Origin: Corynebacterium bovis DSM 20582 = CIP 54.80
GTDB lineage: Bacteria > Actinomycetota > Actinomycetes > Mycobacteriales > Mycobacteriaceae
Assembly: GCF_030408615.1 (NCBI RefSeq)
Contig: NZ_CP047187.1
Coordinates: forward strand, 2,046,001-2,110,000
Direction of reading: 5' to 3'
DNA length: 64,000 nucleotides
Every line of letters starts with the position of its first letter. The first letter of the stretch is position 1. The position numbers and the translations under genes are program-made. A model generated the notes under the pieces. It was given only the letters and a program-made list of their open reading frames with translations. It was not told the origin of the DNA and searched no databases. This document shows positions 35,083-44,593 of this stretch, one piece after another.

Positions 35083-38000
35083 CTAGCCGGTCGCCAGGTC
35101 GCCGACGATGCGCACCGTCTCCACCGCGACGCGGGTGACCTTCCCGATGAGGTCGACGATGTACCGGGGGTCGCCCTGCTCGGCGGCCCAGTCGTTGGGG
35201 TCGTTCGTCCGCCCGGTGGCCTTGTCGGTCGTGACCTTCCACTGCTCGATGACCCAGCTCAGCGCGGTCCGCGACCCGAGGACGTATTCCTCGGCCTCCG
35301 GGGGGATGCCGGCGACGGTCACGGAGGGGTTGACGACGATCGCCGTGTGGTCCGTCCGGGACCGCCACCGCATGGACGTCACCCGCCACGTCGCGGGGTC
35401 GGCGGGGTCGGCGCCGTCCCGCAGCTGCACGTCGAGGGGGTGGGGATCGACGTCCTCGTACCCGACGTGCAGCTCGAGGAGCCGCCGGCCGGCGGCGACG
35501 AGCCGGTCGAAGCGCTCCCGCGTCTCGGGCGTCGGGATGTGCGGGAACACCTTGCGCAGGTCGTCGCGGTACGCCTCCCGGTAGGCGGGGTCGTGGAGCT
35601 GCGCGTAGACGAGGTGGAAGATGTCGTCCTTCGTCACGTCCCCGCCGAGGGCGTCCCGGTACCGGCGGAGGATGCCGTCGGTGATGTTGTCGACGCGGCG
35701 GTACCCCTCCACGATCCCGTCGCCGTCGCCGCCGACGGCGAGGTCGAGCGTCCCGTCGACCGGCTCCCACGTCCAGCGGGGGAAGAACTGGCCGCCGTAC
35801 GACCCCCAGAGGGCCAGGTCGGGGATCCGCGCCGTCGCCAGCGCGCTGAAGGACTTGGGACTGCCGGGCGGCACGATGTAGAAGCCGGTGTTGGGGTGCC
35901 GGGGCGTCGGGAAGAGCGCCGGGATCTTGTAGGGTCCCAGATTCAGGTCGCGGCTGAGGTAGACGTGGCGCGGGGCGAACGGCCGGTACAGGCCGGTGCG
36001 CTCGCCGTCGCGCTCCGCCCGGAGGTCCACCCCCCGGGCGAGGCGGCGCGTGAGGGTCGCGTGCCAGCTCACGCCGTCGTCCCCCGTCAGCCCGGGGTGG
36101 GCGGCGAGGAAGGCGGCGGCCTGCTCGACCGTCGGCGTCGTGACCCCGGCCTCCCGGCACCACGCCGCGAACGCCGCCTGCGCCGCGCGGTAGCTCTCCA
36201 GCGCCACGGCCACCCGTTCACGCAGCCCCGCCGCCGAGAACGCGGTGAACAGCCCGACCTTCCCGGTCATGAGGCCGCGGGAGGACTGCGCGAAGACCCA
36301 TTCGGTCGCCCGTTCCGCCCGGTTCTCCCCGAGCACCGGCCAGCCGAGGAAGCGGTCGTCGCGCTGGGAGATCCAGTCCCCGTACGCGTCCGGCTCGATC
36401 CGGGTCCACTCCAGCGTCCCCACGTCCGCCGCGGCGACGCGCGCGAGCTTCTCCTCGCGGCTGAGGTAGTCCCCGATGTCGTGGTAGAGGATCTCGCACT
36501 CCCCGGTGTGCGCCGGGTCCTTGACCGCCACGAGGACGGCGACGGTGACCTGCGAGCCCTGCCCGAAGACGTTCTCCCTCTCCTTCTTCCGGACTTCCCC
36601 GGCCCCCCGCGTGTTCCCCCGCAGGTTGTACACGTACACCCGGGAGAAGTCCGCGGCGAGGGACCGGCGCATCCCGTCGAAGGAGACGCCGTCGATCCAG
36701 TTGCCGTTGCACACGAAGGCGACGACGCCGCGGTCCCCGATCCGGTCCGTCGCCCACCGGACCGCCCGGACGTAGGAGTCGTAGAGATTGTTCTTGTTCC
36801 CCGCCGCCGACCGCCTGACGTACGTGTCCCGGATGCGCCCGTCGAGCGTCGGGTACGGGATGTTCGCGTTGAAGTCGTTCACGTACTGCTGCCCCGACGA
36901 ATACGGCGGGTTGCCGACGACGACCTCGATCGGCGCCGCGAGCTGCCGCTGCCCGCGCTCGGAGTTCGTCACGAACACGTCGAGGTCCAGCGCGTCCCCC
37001 TCCTCGGACATCTGGAAGGTGTCCCCGAGCACGATCCCCGGGAACTCCGCGTACCCCGGCTCCGGCAGCCCGGCGCGCCGCGCCCGCTCCGCCTGCAACC
37101 CGTTGTACGTCACCTCGATGTTCACCGCGGCGACGTAGTAGGCCAGCAGCATGATCTCCGTGGCCCACAGCTCCTCCCGGTACGTCCGCTCCAGGTCCTC
37201 CGGCCGGATGAGCCCGGACTGCAGCAGCCGGACGATGAACGTGCCCGTGCCCGTGAACGGGTCCTGGACGTGGACGTTCCGGTCCGTCAGCCCCCGGCCG
37301 AAGTGCTCCCGGAGCACGTGGTCGGCCGCGCGGAGGATGAAGTCCACCACCTCCACCGGGGTGTAGACGATGCCCAGCTTGTCCGCCTGCCGCGGGAAGC
37401 CGGTCCGGAAGAACCGCTCGTAGAGGTCCTTCACCACCTGCTGTTTGCCGGACGCGGAGGTCACCGCGGAGGCCCGGGCGCGGACCGACTCGTAGAACCG
37501 GGCGAGCCCCTCCGTCTCGGACTCCAGGCGGCGGTCGTCGAGCGCCCGCACCATCCCGTCCATGACGCGCGAGACCGGGTTGCGGCGGGCGAAGTCCGAG
37601 TCCCCGAAGAGCGCGTCGAACACCGGCGCGGTGATGAGGTGCTGCGAGAGCATGCTCACCGCCTCGTCCTCCGTCACCGCGTCGTTGAGGTTCGCGCGCA
37701 GGCCCGCGAGGAAGTCGTCGAACCGGGCCCGCAGCCCCGGACCGGCCGTGGCGAGGATCTCCCGGATGCGGGTGACCTGGGCCGACGCGATGTCCGCGAC
37801 GTCCGCCGACCAGTCCTCCCAGTACGCGCGGTCCCCGACCTTCTCGACGACGCGCGTGTACACCGCCTCCCGCCACTGCTCCACGGAGAACAGGGCCAGC
37901 TGCCGGGCCGCGTCCGCGTCCGTGTCGTCGCCGCCGGCGACCTCGCCGAGGTGGTCGACCCGCAGCGTGTCCTGCAGCGCCTCCCGCCCCTCGAGGGCCA

Positions 38001-39882
38001 CGGAGTTCACCACCGCGTTGAAGCGTTCGTCGTGCGCCCGCAGGGCGTTGAGCACCTGCCACACGACACGGAACCGGCGGTTGTCCTTCAGGGCCTCCGC
38101 CGGCGACGTCCCGGCGGGGACGCCGACCGGCAGGATGATGTAGCCGTAGTCCTTGTCCGGCGACCGCCGCATGACCCGGCCGACGGACTGCACGACGTCG
38201 ACCGTGCTGCTCCGCGGGTTGAGGAACATCACCGCGTCGAGCGCCGGGACGTCCACCCCCTCCGAGAGACAGCGGGCGTTCGTCAGCACCCGGCACTCCC
38301 CGTCCGGCACCGGGGCCTTCAACCACTGCAGCAGCCGGCCGCGTTCGAGGGCGTTCATCGTCCCGTCGACGTGGCGGGCGTCGACCTCCGGCTCCTTCCC
38401 CGCCGTGATGCGGGGGAAGGTCTCCGCGACCCGGCGCGACGCGCGGATGTCCACGGCGAACGCCACCGCGCGCTGCATCGGGCGGGCCGCGGCGTCGAAA
38501 CCGCCGGCGAGGCCGTTCCAGCAGCCGATGAGGCGCGCGACGTCGTCGAGCCTGATCTCCGTGCCGTCGTCCTCCACGAGGTCCTGCGTCGCCGCCGCCG
38601 CGAGCTCCTGGTCGACCGTGAGGACGAGCACCCGGTAGTCCGTGAGCAGGCCGGACTCCACGGCCGTGCCGAAGCCCAGCCGGTGGAACTCCGGGCCGAA
38701 GACCGCCTCGTCGTCCATCGACGCGAGCTCCGCGGAGTGCTCCGCGGCCGCGCCCTTGACCTCGTCGTCGTAGAGGCGCGGGGTGGCGGTCATGTACAGG
38801 CGGTGGCGGGCGCGGATGTACTCCGGGTCGTGCACCCGCACGAACTGGCCGGGGTCCTCCCCGGCGAGGGTGACGCCCGTCGTCCGGTGGGCCTCGTCGC
38901 ACAGGACGAGGTCGAAGTCGTCCGCCCCGAGCTCCTGGGCCCCGTGGACCGCCTGGAGGGACTGGTACGTCGCGAAGACGACGCTGAGGCCCGCCGCCCG
39001 GCGCCGCGTCCGCAGCCGCTCGGCGAGCGTCGCGCCGTCCGTGGTCACCGGGATCTCCAGGTCGTACGTGGCGATGTCCTCCGCCGCCCGGGTGACCTTC
39101 GTGTCCGAGCACACCGCGAAGCACCGCAGGTCCAGCTCCGCGTGGGTCGTCCACTCCCGCATCGACTGCGCGAGGAGGCTCAGCGACGGCACGCAGAACA
39201 GCACGCGGGCCCGGCCGCCGTTGTTCTCCGCCCACTCCTCCGCCAGCCGCAGGGCCGTGAACGTCTTGCCCGTGCCACAGGCCATGATGAGCTGGCCGCG
39301 GTCGTGGGTGCGGAACCCGGCGAGGACCTTGTCGACGGCCTCCCGCTGGTGCGGGCGCAGCGCGAACCGCTGCCGCTCCCGCATGTCGACGACGACCGGG
39401 GCGCCGCTGCCCGGGTAGGCGATGTCCCAGTCGATGGGCGCCTCGGCGATCTCCGCCAGGCCGAAGCGCTGCACCGGCACGGCCTGGTCCTCGATCGCCG
39501 CCTCCGCGTTGCGCCCCCAGCGGTCGGTCGTCGAGATGATGATGCGGTTGGTGAAGTACCGGTGGCCGTCCGGGGTGTCGAAGCCCTGGCCCGACGCGGT
39601 GAAGAACGAGTCCAGGTCGCCCTTCGACAGGGTGGTCGTCGACTCGTAGAACTTGCACTGCACCGCCGTCCAGGAGTCGTCCTCCCGGCGGTGCGCGACG
39701 AGGTCCACGCCCGTGTCCGGGCGGCCCCCGTTGTACTCCCAGTCCGTCCACCGGCACACCTGGTCGTACTCCTGGCGGAGCGTGGGGTGGAGCCCGAAGT
39801 ACCGGACCATGAGCTTCTCGAAGGCGATGCCCCGGTCCGGGGAGTCGCGCAGGGCCGCGTAGACGTCGTCGACGGTGGACAT
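35083..39882 (-). CDS. Single-polypeptide restriction-modification enzyme (type ISP-like)
   Basis: A 1599-residue enzyme combining all restriction and modification activities, as in LlaGI and LlaBIII. An N-terminal Mrr-like nuclease has Asp60, Gln75 and Lys77 (GVDLVA…VQCKFY). An SF2 translocase has Walker A ACGTGKT (201-207), DEAH (329-332), MTATP (364-368) and QSVGRVMRR (565-573). A coupler region (about 590-830) is followed by an N6-adenine methyltransferase with DPFTGTGTF (874-882) and NPPY (991-994). The remainder is the target-recognition region. All motifs are intact, so it should be active. The target sequence cannot be read from the protein. The ATG follows CATACT (39890-39895, minus strand) by seven bases. 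It separates ptrB from purC, which are adjacent in C. glutamicum. Confidence 0.92.
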   Translation of the reverse strand: MSTVDDVYAALRDSPDRGIAFEKLMVRYFGLHPTLRQEYDQVCRWTDWEYNGGRPDTGVDLVAHRREDDSWTAVQCKFYESTTTLSKGDLDSFFTASGQGFDTPDGHRYFTNRIIISTTDRWGRNAEAAIEDQAVPVQRFGLAEIAEAPIDWDIAYPGSGAPVVVDMRERQRFALRPHQREAVDKVLAGFRTHDRGQLIMACGTGKTFTALRLAEEWAENNGGRARVLFCVPSLSLLAQSMREWTTHAELDLRCFAVCSDTKVTRAAEDIATYDLEIPVTTDGATLAERLRTRRRAAGLSVVFATYQSLQAVHGAQELGADDFDLVLCDEAHRTTGVTLAGEDPGQFVRVHDPEYIRARHRLYMTATPRLYDDEVKGAAAEHSAELASMDDEAVFGPEFHRLGFGTAVESGLLTDYRVLVLTVDQELAAAATQDLVEDDGTEIRLDDVARLIGCWNGLAGGFDAAARPMQRAVAFAVDIRASRRVAETFPRITAGKEPEVDARHVDGTMNALERGRLLQWLKAPVPDGECRVLTNARCLSEGVDVPALDAVMFLNPRSSTVDVVQSVGRVMRRSPDKDYGYIILPVGVPAGTSPAEALKDNRRFRVVWQVLNALRAHDERFNAVVNSVALEGREALQDTLRVDHLGEVAGGDDTDADAARQLALFSVEQWREAVYTRVVEKVGDRAYWEDWSADVADIASAQVTRIREILATAGPGLRARFDDFLAGLRANLNDAVTEDEAVSMLSQHLITAPVFDALFGDSDFARRNPVSRVMDGMVRALDDRRLESETEGLARFYESVRARASAVTSASGKQQVVKDLYERFFRTGFPRQADKLGIVYTPVEVVDFILRAADHVLREHFGRGLTDRNVHVQDPFTGTGTFIVRLLQSGLIRPEDLERTYREELWATEIMLLAYYVAAVNIEVTYNGLQAERARRAGLPEPGYAEFPGIVLGDTFQMSEEGDALDLDVFVTNSERGQRQLAAPIEVVVGNPPYSSGQQYVNDFNANIPYPTLDGRIRDTYVRRSAAGNKNNLYDSYVRAVRWATDRIGDRGVVAFVCNGNWIDGVSFDGMRRSLAADFSRVYVYNLRGNTRGAGEVRKKERENVFGQGSQVTVAVLVAVKDPAHTGECEILYHDIGDYLSREEKLARVAAADVGTLEWTRIEPDAYGDWISQRDDRFLGWPVLGENRAERATEWVFAQSSRGLMTGKVGLFTAFSAAGLRERVAVALESYRAAQAAFAAWCREAGVTTPTVEQAAAFLAAHPGLTGDDGVSWHATLTRRLARGVDLRAERDGERTGLYRPFAPRHVYLSRDLNLGPYKIPALFPTPRHPNTGFYIVPPGSPKSFSALATARIPDLALWGSYGGQFFPRWTWEPVDGTLDLAVGGDGDGIVEGYRRVDNITDGILRRYRDALGGDVTKDDIFHLVYAQLHDPAYREAYRDDLRKVFPHIPTPETRERFDRLVAAGRRLLELHVGYEDVDPHPLDVQLRDGADPADPATWRVTSMRWRSRTDHTAIVVNPSVTVAGIPPEAEEYVLGSRTALSWVIEQWKVTTDKATGRTNDPNDWAAEQGDPRYIVDLIGKVTRVAVETVRIVGDLATG

Positions 39883-40030
39883 GCGGGCCAGTATGCCGCA
39901 CTCCCGAAGCCCTCCCGGCCTCTGTCACAGCTGGTCAGGACGCTGCGCGGCGGGGTCGCTGCGTCGACCCCCTGAAAACCGCTCCCCGTACCAGTCGGCG
40001 ACCGCGTGTCGCGGAGACGGGACCGTTGAG

Positions 40031-40072
40031 CAGGTAGGTGAGAAAGTTGGGCAGGTCGGTGAGAAAGTTCCG
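40031..40072 (+). repeat. Tandem 21-base repeat containing GGTGAGAAAGTT
   Basis: Two head-to-tail 21-base units identical at 18 positions (caggtaggtgagaaagttgg and its neighbour). Partial copies of the GTGAGAAG core recur about 90 bases downstream. The spacing of exactly two helical turns would suit a protein-binding array, but nothing identifies the binder. Confidence 0.7.
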
Positions 40073-40155
40073 GCCCCGTTCCGTAACTGTGCAGGTCAAA
40101 GACATTTTTTGCCCGCTCACCGCGACCGGGCCGTGAGAAGGTCGGTGAGAAGCCC

Positions 40156-40169
40156 GGCTCCCCTGAGCC
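40156..40169 (-). terminator. Small hairpin after purC
   Basis: ggctc and gagcc pair around a four-base loop directly after the purC stop codon. No T run follows immediately, so termination strength is doubtful. Confidence 0.35.
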
Positions 40170-41063
40170 CTACACGCAGCTGCCGATCCAGTCGGAGAAC
40201 CGCAGGCCGGAGATCCGCTCGTAGGCCTCGATGTAGCGTTCGCGGGTCGCCTCGACGACGGAGCCGGGCAGCGCGGGCGGGGGCGTGCCGTCCTTGCGGT
40301 TCCACCCGGACTTCGGGCCGGTGAGCCAGTTGCGCACGTACTGCTTGTCGAAGCTGGGCTGGGTGCGCCCCTCCTCGTAGGCGTCGGCGGGCCAGTAGCG
40401 GGAGGAGTCGGGGGTGAGGACCTCGTCGGCGAGGACGAGCTGGCCGTCGGCGTCGATCCCGAACTCGAACTTCGTGTCGGCGAGGATGACGCCCTTCTCC
40501 TCGGCGTGGGCGGCGGCGGTGGAGTAGATGTGCAGGGTCGCGTCGCGGAGTTCGGCGGCGCGGCGGGAGCCGAGGCGTTCCTCGACGACGTCGAAGGACA
40601 CGTTCTCGTCGTGGTCGCCGATCTCGGCCTTCGTCGCGGGGGTGAAGATCGGCTCGGGCAGGCGGGAGGCCTCGGTGAGGCCGTCGGGCAGGTCGACGCC
40701 GCAGACGGAGCCGTCGCGCCGGTACTCCTTGAGCCCGGAGCCGGTGAGGTAGCCGCGGGCGACGCACTCGAACGGGACCATGTCGAGGTTCCGGCAGATG
40801 AGCGCGCGGCCGAGGACCTGCTGGGGGATCCGTTCGTCGTCGGCGGGCCCGGCGAGGTGGTTCGGGACGTCCAGCAGGTCGAACCAGAACGCACTCATCG
40901 CGGTGAGGACCCGCCCCTTGTCCGGGATGGGGGTGTCCAGGACGAAGTCGTAGGCGGAGATCCGGTCCGAGGCGACCATGAGGAGGGAACCGTCGCCGGA
41001 GTCGTAGATTTCGCGTACTTTACCTGCGGAAACGTGGTCGTATGAGCACAGTTCTGGACGCAT
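40170..41063 (-). CDS. purC: Phosphoribosylaminoimidazole-succinocarboxamide synthase
   Basis: SAICAR synthetase, the ATP-dependent addition of aspartate to CAIR; 297 residues, the longer eukaryote/actinobacterial size. Motifs are GKVREIY near residue 14, [36 protein letters not shown] and [21 protein letters not shown] on the minus strand (41072-41077) ends eight bases before the ATG with no ribosome-binding site, so it is probably leaderless. It diverges from the peptide transporter operon. Confidence 0.97.
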   Translation of the reverse strand: MRPELCSYDHVSAGKVREIYDSGDGSLLMVASDRISAYDFVLDTPIPDKGRVLTAMSAFWFDLLDVPNHLAGPADDERIPQQVLGRALICRNLDMVPFECVARGYLTGSGLKEYRRDGSVCGVDLPDGLTEASRLPEPIFTPATKAEIGDHDENVSFDVVEERLGSRRAAELRDATLHIYSTAAAHAEEKGVILADTKFEFGIDADGQLVLADEVLTPDSSRYWPADAYEEGRTQPSFDKQYVRNWLTGPKSGWNRKDGTPPPALPGSVVEATRERYIEAYERISGLRFSDWIGSCV

Positions 41064-41181
41064 GGTGAGACAGTCTAGCCCTCCCCCGCGCCCGACTCCA
41101 CGCGAGGTCCCGCCGACCGTTCATGCACTGTGCCACTGGTGGCCCACTAGAGTGATTCACCTGACACTCAGGAGGATGCCG

Positions 41182-42789
41182 TTGAGACCCGTCCGAACCC
41201 TGCTCGCCGTCGTCGCGGGACTGTCGCTGCTGCTCGGCGCGTGCAGTGCCCCCGACCGCCCCGACCCGGCGCTCATCTCCGTGTTCACGAGCGAGCCCCA
41301 GAACCCGCTGATCCCCACCAACACGAACGAGAACGGCGGGGGCGTCATCCTCGGCACGCTCTTCCGCGGGCTCATCCGGTACGCCCCCGACGGCACCACC
41401 CGCCTCGCCGTCGCCGAGTCGATCACCCCGAACGACGACGCGACCCGCTTCGACATCCGCCTCCGCCCCGGCTGGACGTTCTCCAACGGCGAACCGGTCA
41501 CCGCGGACAGCTTCATCAACGCGTGGAACTACGGCGCGGCCGTGCGCAACGGCCAGGCCCAGTCGACGTTCTTCGAGAGCATCAAGGGGTACGACGACGT
41601 CGCCTCCGAGGGCGCGACGTCCGACACGATGTCCGGCCTGAGGAAGGTCGACGACCTGGAGTTCACCGTCGAGCTGTCCGCCCCGGAGAGCACGTGGCCC
41701 GAACGCCTCGGCGCGACGACGTACTCCCCGCTGCCGTCCGTCGCCTTCGAGGACATGGACGCCTTCGGGCAGCACCCCGTCGGCAACGGGCCGTACATGT
41801 TCGACTCGTGGCAGCACAACGTCGGCATCCGGGTCCTGCGCAACCCCACCTACGCCGGCGACGACCCGGCCCGGAACCCCGGCCTCGACTTCCGCGTCTA
41901 CACCAGCGTCGACACCGCCTACTCCGACCTCCAGTCCGGGGACCTCGACTCCGTCCGCGAGACGGTGGGACCCCGGGACCTGGCGTCGTACCAGGCGGAC
42001 TTCCCCGACAGCCACAGCAGCCGCCCCTTCGCGGCGGTCCAGTACATCACCGTGCCGTCGTCCCTGTCCCACTTCGGCCCCGGCGAGGAGGGACGGCTGC
42101 GCCGGCAGGCGATCTCCCTCGCCGTCGACCGGAGACTCGTCACGGACAAGGTCTTCTTCAGCTCCCGGACCCCGGCGCGCGACTTCGGCGCGCCGACGCT
42201 CAGCGGCGGGGTCCCCGACCTGCGCGGCGCGGACGTCCTCGACCACAACCCGGACCGGGCCCGGCAGCTGTGGGCGCAGGCCGACGCGATCTCCCCGTGG
42301 AGCGGCACCTTCGAGGTGGCGTACAACGCCGACGGCGGCCACAAGGAGTGGGTCGAGGCGGTGACGAACTCCGTCCGCCAGACCCTCGGCATCGAGGCGC
42401 ACGGCAAGGCGTACCCGAACTTCAAGGGCATGCGCAACGACATCGTCGCCGGCACGGTCGACGCGGCGTTCCGCTCCGGCTGGAACGCCGACTACCCGTC
42501 GATCGCGAACTTCCTCGAACCGAACTTCGCCACCGGCGCCGCGTCCAACGACGGCGGGTACACCAACCCGGAGTTCGACCGGCTGCTCGCCGCCGCCCGC
42601 GGCACGACCGACCCGGAGGACGCCCGGCGCACCTACATCCGCGCCCAGGAGATCCTCCTGCGCGACCTGCCCGCGATCCCGCTGTGGTACTACGCGGCGT
42701 CGACCGCGTGGAACCCCGCGCTCCGCGGTTTCGAGACCGGGTGGGACGGCACCCCGGTCTTCACGGAGATCACGAAGGAGACGGACTGA
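41182..42789 (+). CDS. Peptide ABC transporter substrate-binding lipoprotein
   Basis: A 535-residue extracytoplasmic receptor of the SBP_bac_5 (OppA/DppA) family. A lipoprotein signal ends in LLLGA-Cys at about residue 19. Fold motifs include FRGLIRYAPDG, WTFSNGEPVTADSFINAWNY, GNGPYMFDSW and RQAISLAVDR. I choose the TTG at 41182 as the start, because AGGAGG (41170-41175) lies six bases before it. The ATG at 41176 directly abuts that site and has no spacing. It heads a four-gene operon with two permeases and a fused ATPase, so peptides or another nickel/opine-like cargo are the likely substrates. Confidence 0.88.
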   Translation: MRPVRTLLAVVAGLSLLLGACSAPDRPDPALISVFTSEPQNPLIPTNTNENGGGVILGTLFRGLIRYAPDGTTRLAVAESITPNDDATRFDIRLRPGWTFSNGEPVTADSFINAWNYGAAVRNGQAQSTFFESIKGYDDVASEGATSDTMSGLRKVDDLEFTVELSAPESTWPERLGATTYSPLPSVAFEDMDAFGQHPVGNGPYMFDSWQHNVGIRVLRNPTYAGDDPARNPGLDFRVYTSVDTAYSDLQSGDLDSVRETVGPRDLASYQADFPDSHSSRPFAAVQYITVPSSLSHFGPGEEGRLRRQAISLAVDRRLVTDKVFFSSRTPARDFGAPTLSGGVPDLRGADVLDHNPDRARQLWAQADAISPWSGTFEVAYNADGGHKEWVEAVTNSVRQTLGIEAHGKAYPNFKGMRNDIVAGTVDAAFRSGWNADYPSIANFLEPNFATGAASNDGGYTNPEFDRLLAAARGTTDPEDARRTYIRAQEILLRDLPAIPLWYYAASTAWNPALRGFETGWDGTPVFTEITKETD

Positions 42790-42792
42790 CCC

Positions 42793-43719
42793 ATGCTCTG
42801 GTACATCGGCAGGAGACTCCTGCAGCTCATCCCCGTGTTCTTCGGGGCGACGTTCCTCATCTACGCGATGGTGTTCCTCACCCCGGGCGACCCGGCGCTC
42901 GCCCTCGCCGGGGAGAAGGCGACGAGCCCCGCGGTGCTCGACGCGATCCGCGAACGCTACCACCTCGACCGGCCGTTCATCGTCCAGTACCTGCTGTACA
43001 TCAAGGGTATCTTCCAGGGTGACCTCGGGATGACGTTCTCCGACCGGCCGGTCGCGGAGGTCCTCGCCGAGGCCTTCCCCGTGACCCTGCGGCTGGCGGT
43101 CATGGCGCTCGTCATCGAGACGGTGCTCGGGGTGGGCTTCGGTGTCGTCGCCGGGCTGCGGAAGGGGTCGTGGTTCGACTCGACGCTGCTCGTCGTGTCC
43201 CTCGTCATCATCGCCGTGCCGATCTTCGTCATCGGCTTCGTCAGCCAGTTCCTCTTCGGCATCCGGTGGGGCCTCGTCCCGCCGACCGTCGGCTCGCACG
43301 GGTCGTTCGGCCGGCTGCTCCTCCCGGCGGTGGTGCTGGGGCTCGTGTCCTTCGCCTACGTGCTGCGGCTCACCCGCTCGGAGGTGGCGGGGAACCTGCA
43401 GGCGGACTTCGTCCGCACGGCGACGGCCCGGGGCCTGTCCCGCGGCCGGGTCATCCGCGACCACGTGCTGCGCAACTCCCTCATCCCGGTCGTGACGTTC
43501 ATCGGCGCGGACCTCGCGTCGCTCATGGGCGGGGCGATCGTGACGGAGGGCATCTTCAACATCCACGGCGTCGGCGGCCTCGTCTTCCAGGCGGTGACGC
43601 TCGGTGAGTCCCCGACGGTGGTCAGCGTCGTCACCGTGCTCGTCATCGTGTTCGTCGTGTCCAACCTCCTCATCGACCTGCTGTACGCCCTTCTCGACCC
43701 TAGGATCCGCTATGCCTGA
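42793..43719 (+). CDS. Peptide ABC transporter permease (DppB/OppB type)
   Basis: A 308-residue inner permease starting three bases after the binding-protein gene. The N-terminal signature MLWYIGRRLLQLIPVFFGATFLIYAMVFLTPGDPA and the EAA loop (TATARGLSRGRVIRDHVLRNSLIPV) identify the DppB side. Six membrane segments are expected. Confidence 0.93.
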   Translation: MLWYIGRRLLQLIPVFFGATFLIYAMVFLTPGDPALALAGEKATSPAVLDAIRERYHLDRPFIVQYLLYIKGIFQGDLGMTFSDRPVAEVLAEAFPVTLRLAVMALVIETVLGVGFGVVAGLRKGSWFDSTLLVVSLVIIAVPIFVIGFVSQFLFGIRWGLVPPTVGSHGSFGRLLLPAVVLGLVSFAYVLRLTRSEVAGNLQADFVRTATARGLSRGRVIRDHVLRNSLIPVVTFIGADLASLMGGAIVTEGIFNIHGVGGLVFQAVTLGESPTVVSVVTVLVIVFVVSNLLIDLLYALLDPRIRYA

Positions 43720-44593
43720 GACAACGACCCCGCGGACGACGACCCCGCGCGGCTTCTGGGGCGGTGCCTGGGTGGACCTCCGCCGCCGCCCGATGTTCTG
43801 GGTGGCCGTGGTGATCATCGTCGCCGTCCTCGCGGTGGCCGTCGCCCCGGGACTGTTCGCCCACACCGACCCGCGCGCCGCCGACCTCCACGACTCGCTG
43901 GAGCCGGCCCGCTCCGGCCACCCCTTCGGTTTCACGCAGCAGGGGTACGACGTCTACGCCCGCACGGTCTACGGCGCCCGCGCGTCGGTGGTGACGGGGG
44001 TGCTGACGACCGTGGCGATCACCGTCCTCGGTGTGCTCGTCGGCGCGGTCGCCGGCTACCTCGGCGGGTGGGTGGACGCGGTGCTGAGCCGGGTGACGGA
44101 CATCTTCTTCGCCATCCCGCTGCTGCTCGCGGGCATCGTGCTCATGCAGATGTTCACGGTGCGGACGACGTGGACGGTCGTGCTCGTCCTCTCCGCGTTC
44201 GGGTGGCCGCAGATGGCCCGCATCGTGCGCGGGGCGGTGCTGTCGGCGAAGACGAACGACTACGTCCTCGCCTCCCGCGCGCTCGGCCTGTCGCGGACCC
44301 GGATCCTCACCCGGCACATCCTGCCGAACTGCCTCGCCCCGATCATCGTCATGGCGACGACGAGCCTGGGCATCTACATCGTCGCCGAGGCGACGCTGTC
44401 CTACCTCGGCATCGGCCTGCCGCCGACGACGGTGTCCTGGGGCAACGACATCTCGACCGCGCAGTCGACGCTGCGCATCGCCCCGCAGATCCTCTTCTAC
44501 CCGGCCGGTGCCCTCGCCGTGACCGTGCTGGGGTTCATCCTCCTCGGCGACACCCTCAAGGACTCCCTCGACCCGAAGGAACGGACCCGATGA
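43712..44593 (+). CDS. Peptide ABC transporter permease (DppC/OppC type)
   Basis: A 293-residue second permease whose ATG overlaps the end of the previous gene by eight bases. It has a Thr-rich cytoplasmic N-terminus, a first helix at about residues 28-50, the DppC signature HPFGFTQQGYDVYARTVYGARASV, the EAA loop RALGLSRTRILTRHILPNCL and SYLGIGLPPTTVSWG. Confidence 0.93.
   Translation: MPETTTPRTTTPRGFWGGAWVDLRRRPMFWVAVVIIVAVLAVAVAPGLFAHTDPRAADLHDSLEPARSGHPFGFTQQGYDVYARTVYGARASVVTGVLTTVAITVLGVLVGAVAGYLGGWVDAVLSRVTDIFFAIPLLLAGIVLMQMFTVRTTWTVVLVLSAFGWPQMARIVRGAVLSAKTNDYVLASRALGLSRTRILTRHILPNCLAPIIVMATTSLGIYIVAEATLSYLGIGLPPTTVSWGNDISTAQSTLRIAPQILFYPAGALAVTVLGFILLGDTLKDSLDPKERTR

Larger units (their letters stand above)
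39883..40169. other. Intergenic region with repeats between the R-M gene and purC
   Basis: A 287-base gap holding no gene. It carries the -10 of the restriction-modification gene at its left end, a tandem repeat (40031-40072), two further GGTGAGAA-like copies near 40132 and 40143, a T6 run at 40106-40111, and a short hairpin after purC (40156-40169). It is less GC-rich than its surroundings. Confidence 0.6.

Noticed and set aside
32903..36163. 1086-codon version of ptrB
   Set aside because: The upstream part overlaps the restriction-modification gene in another frame. The family length and the ATG at 35071 fit 722 residues.
35083..39882. Prophage or larger genomic island around the restriction-modification gene
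   Set aside because: Only one accessory gene is present, with no integrase, tRNA attachment duplication or phage genes. The flanks are core genes.
35080..39975. A 1631-codon open frame on the plus strand opposite the restriction-modification gene
   Set aside because: It mirrors the codon structure of the minus-strand gene, has the Arg/Pro/Val/Asp-rich composition of GC-rich antisense frames and shows no family motif.
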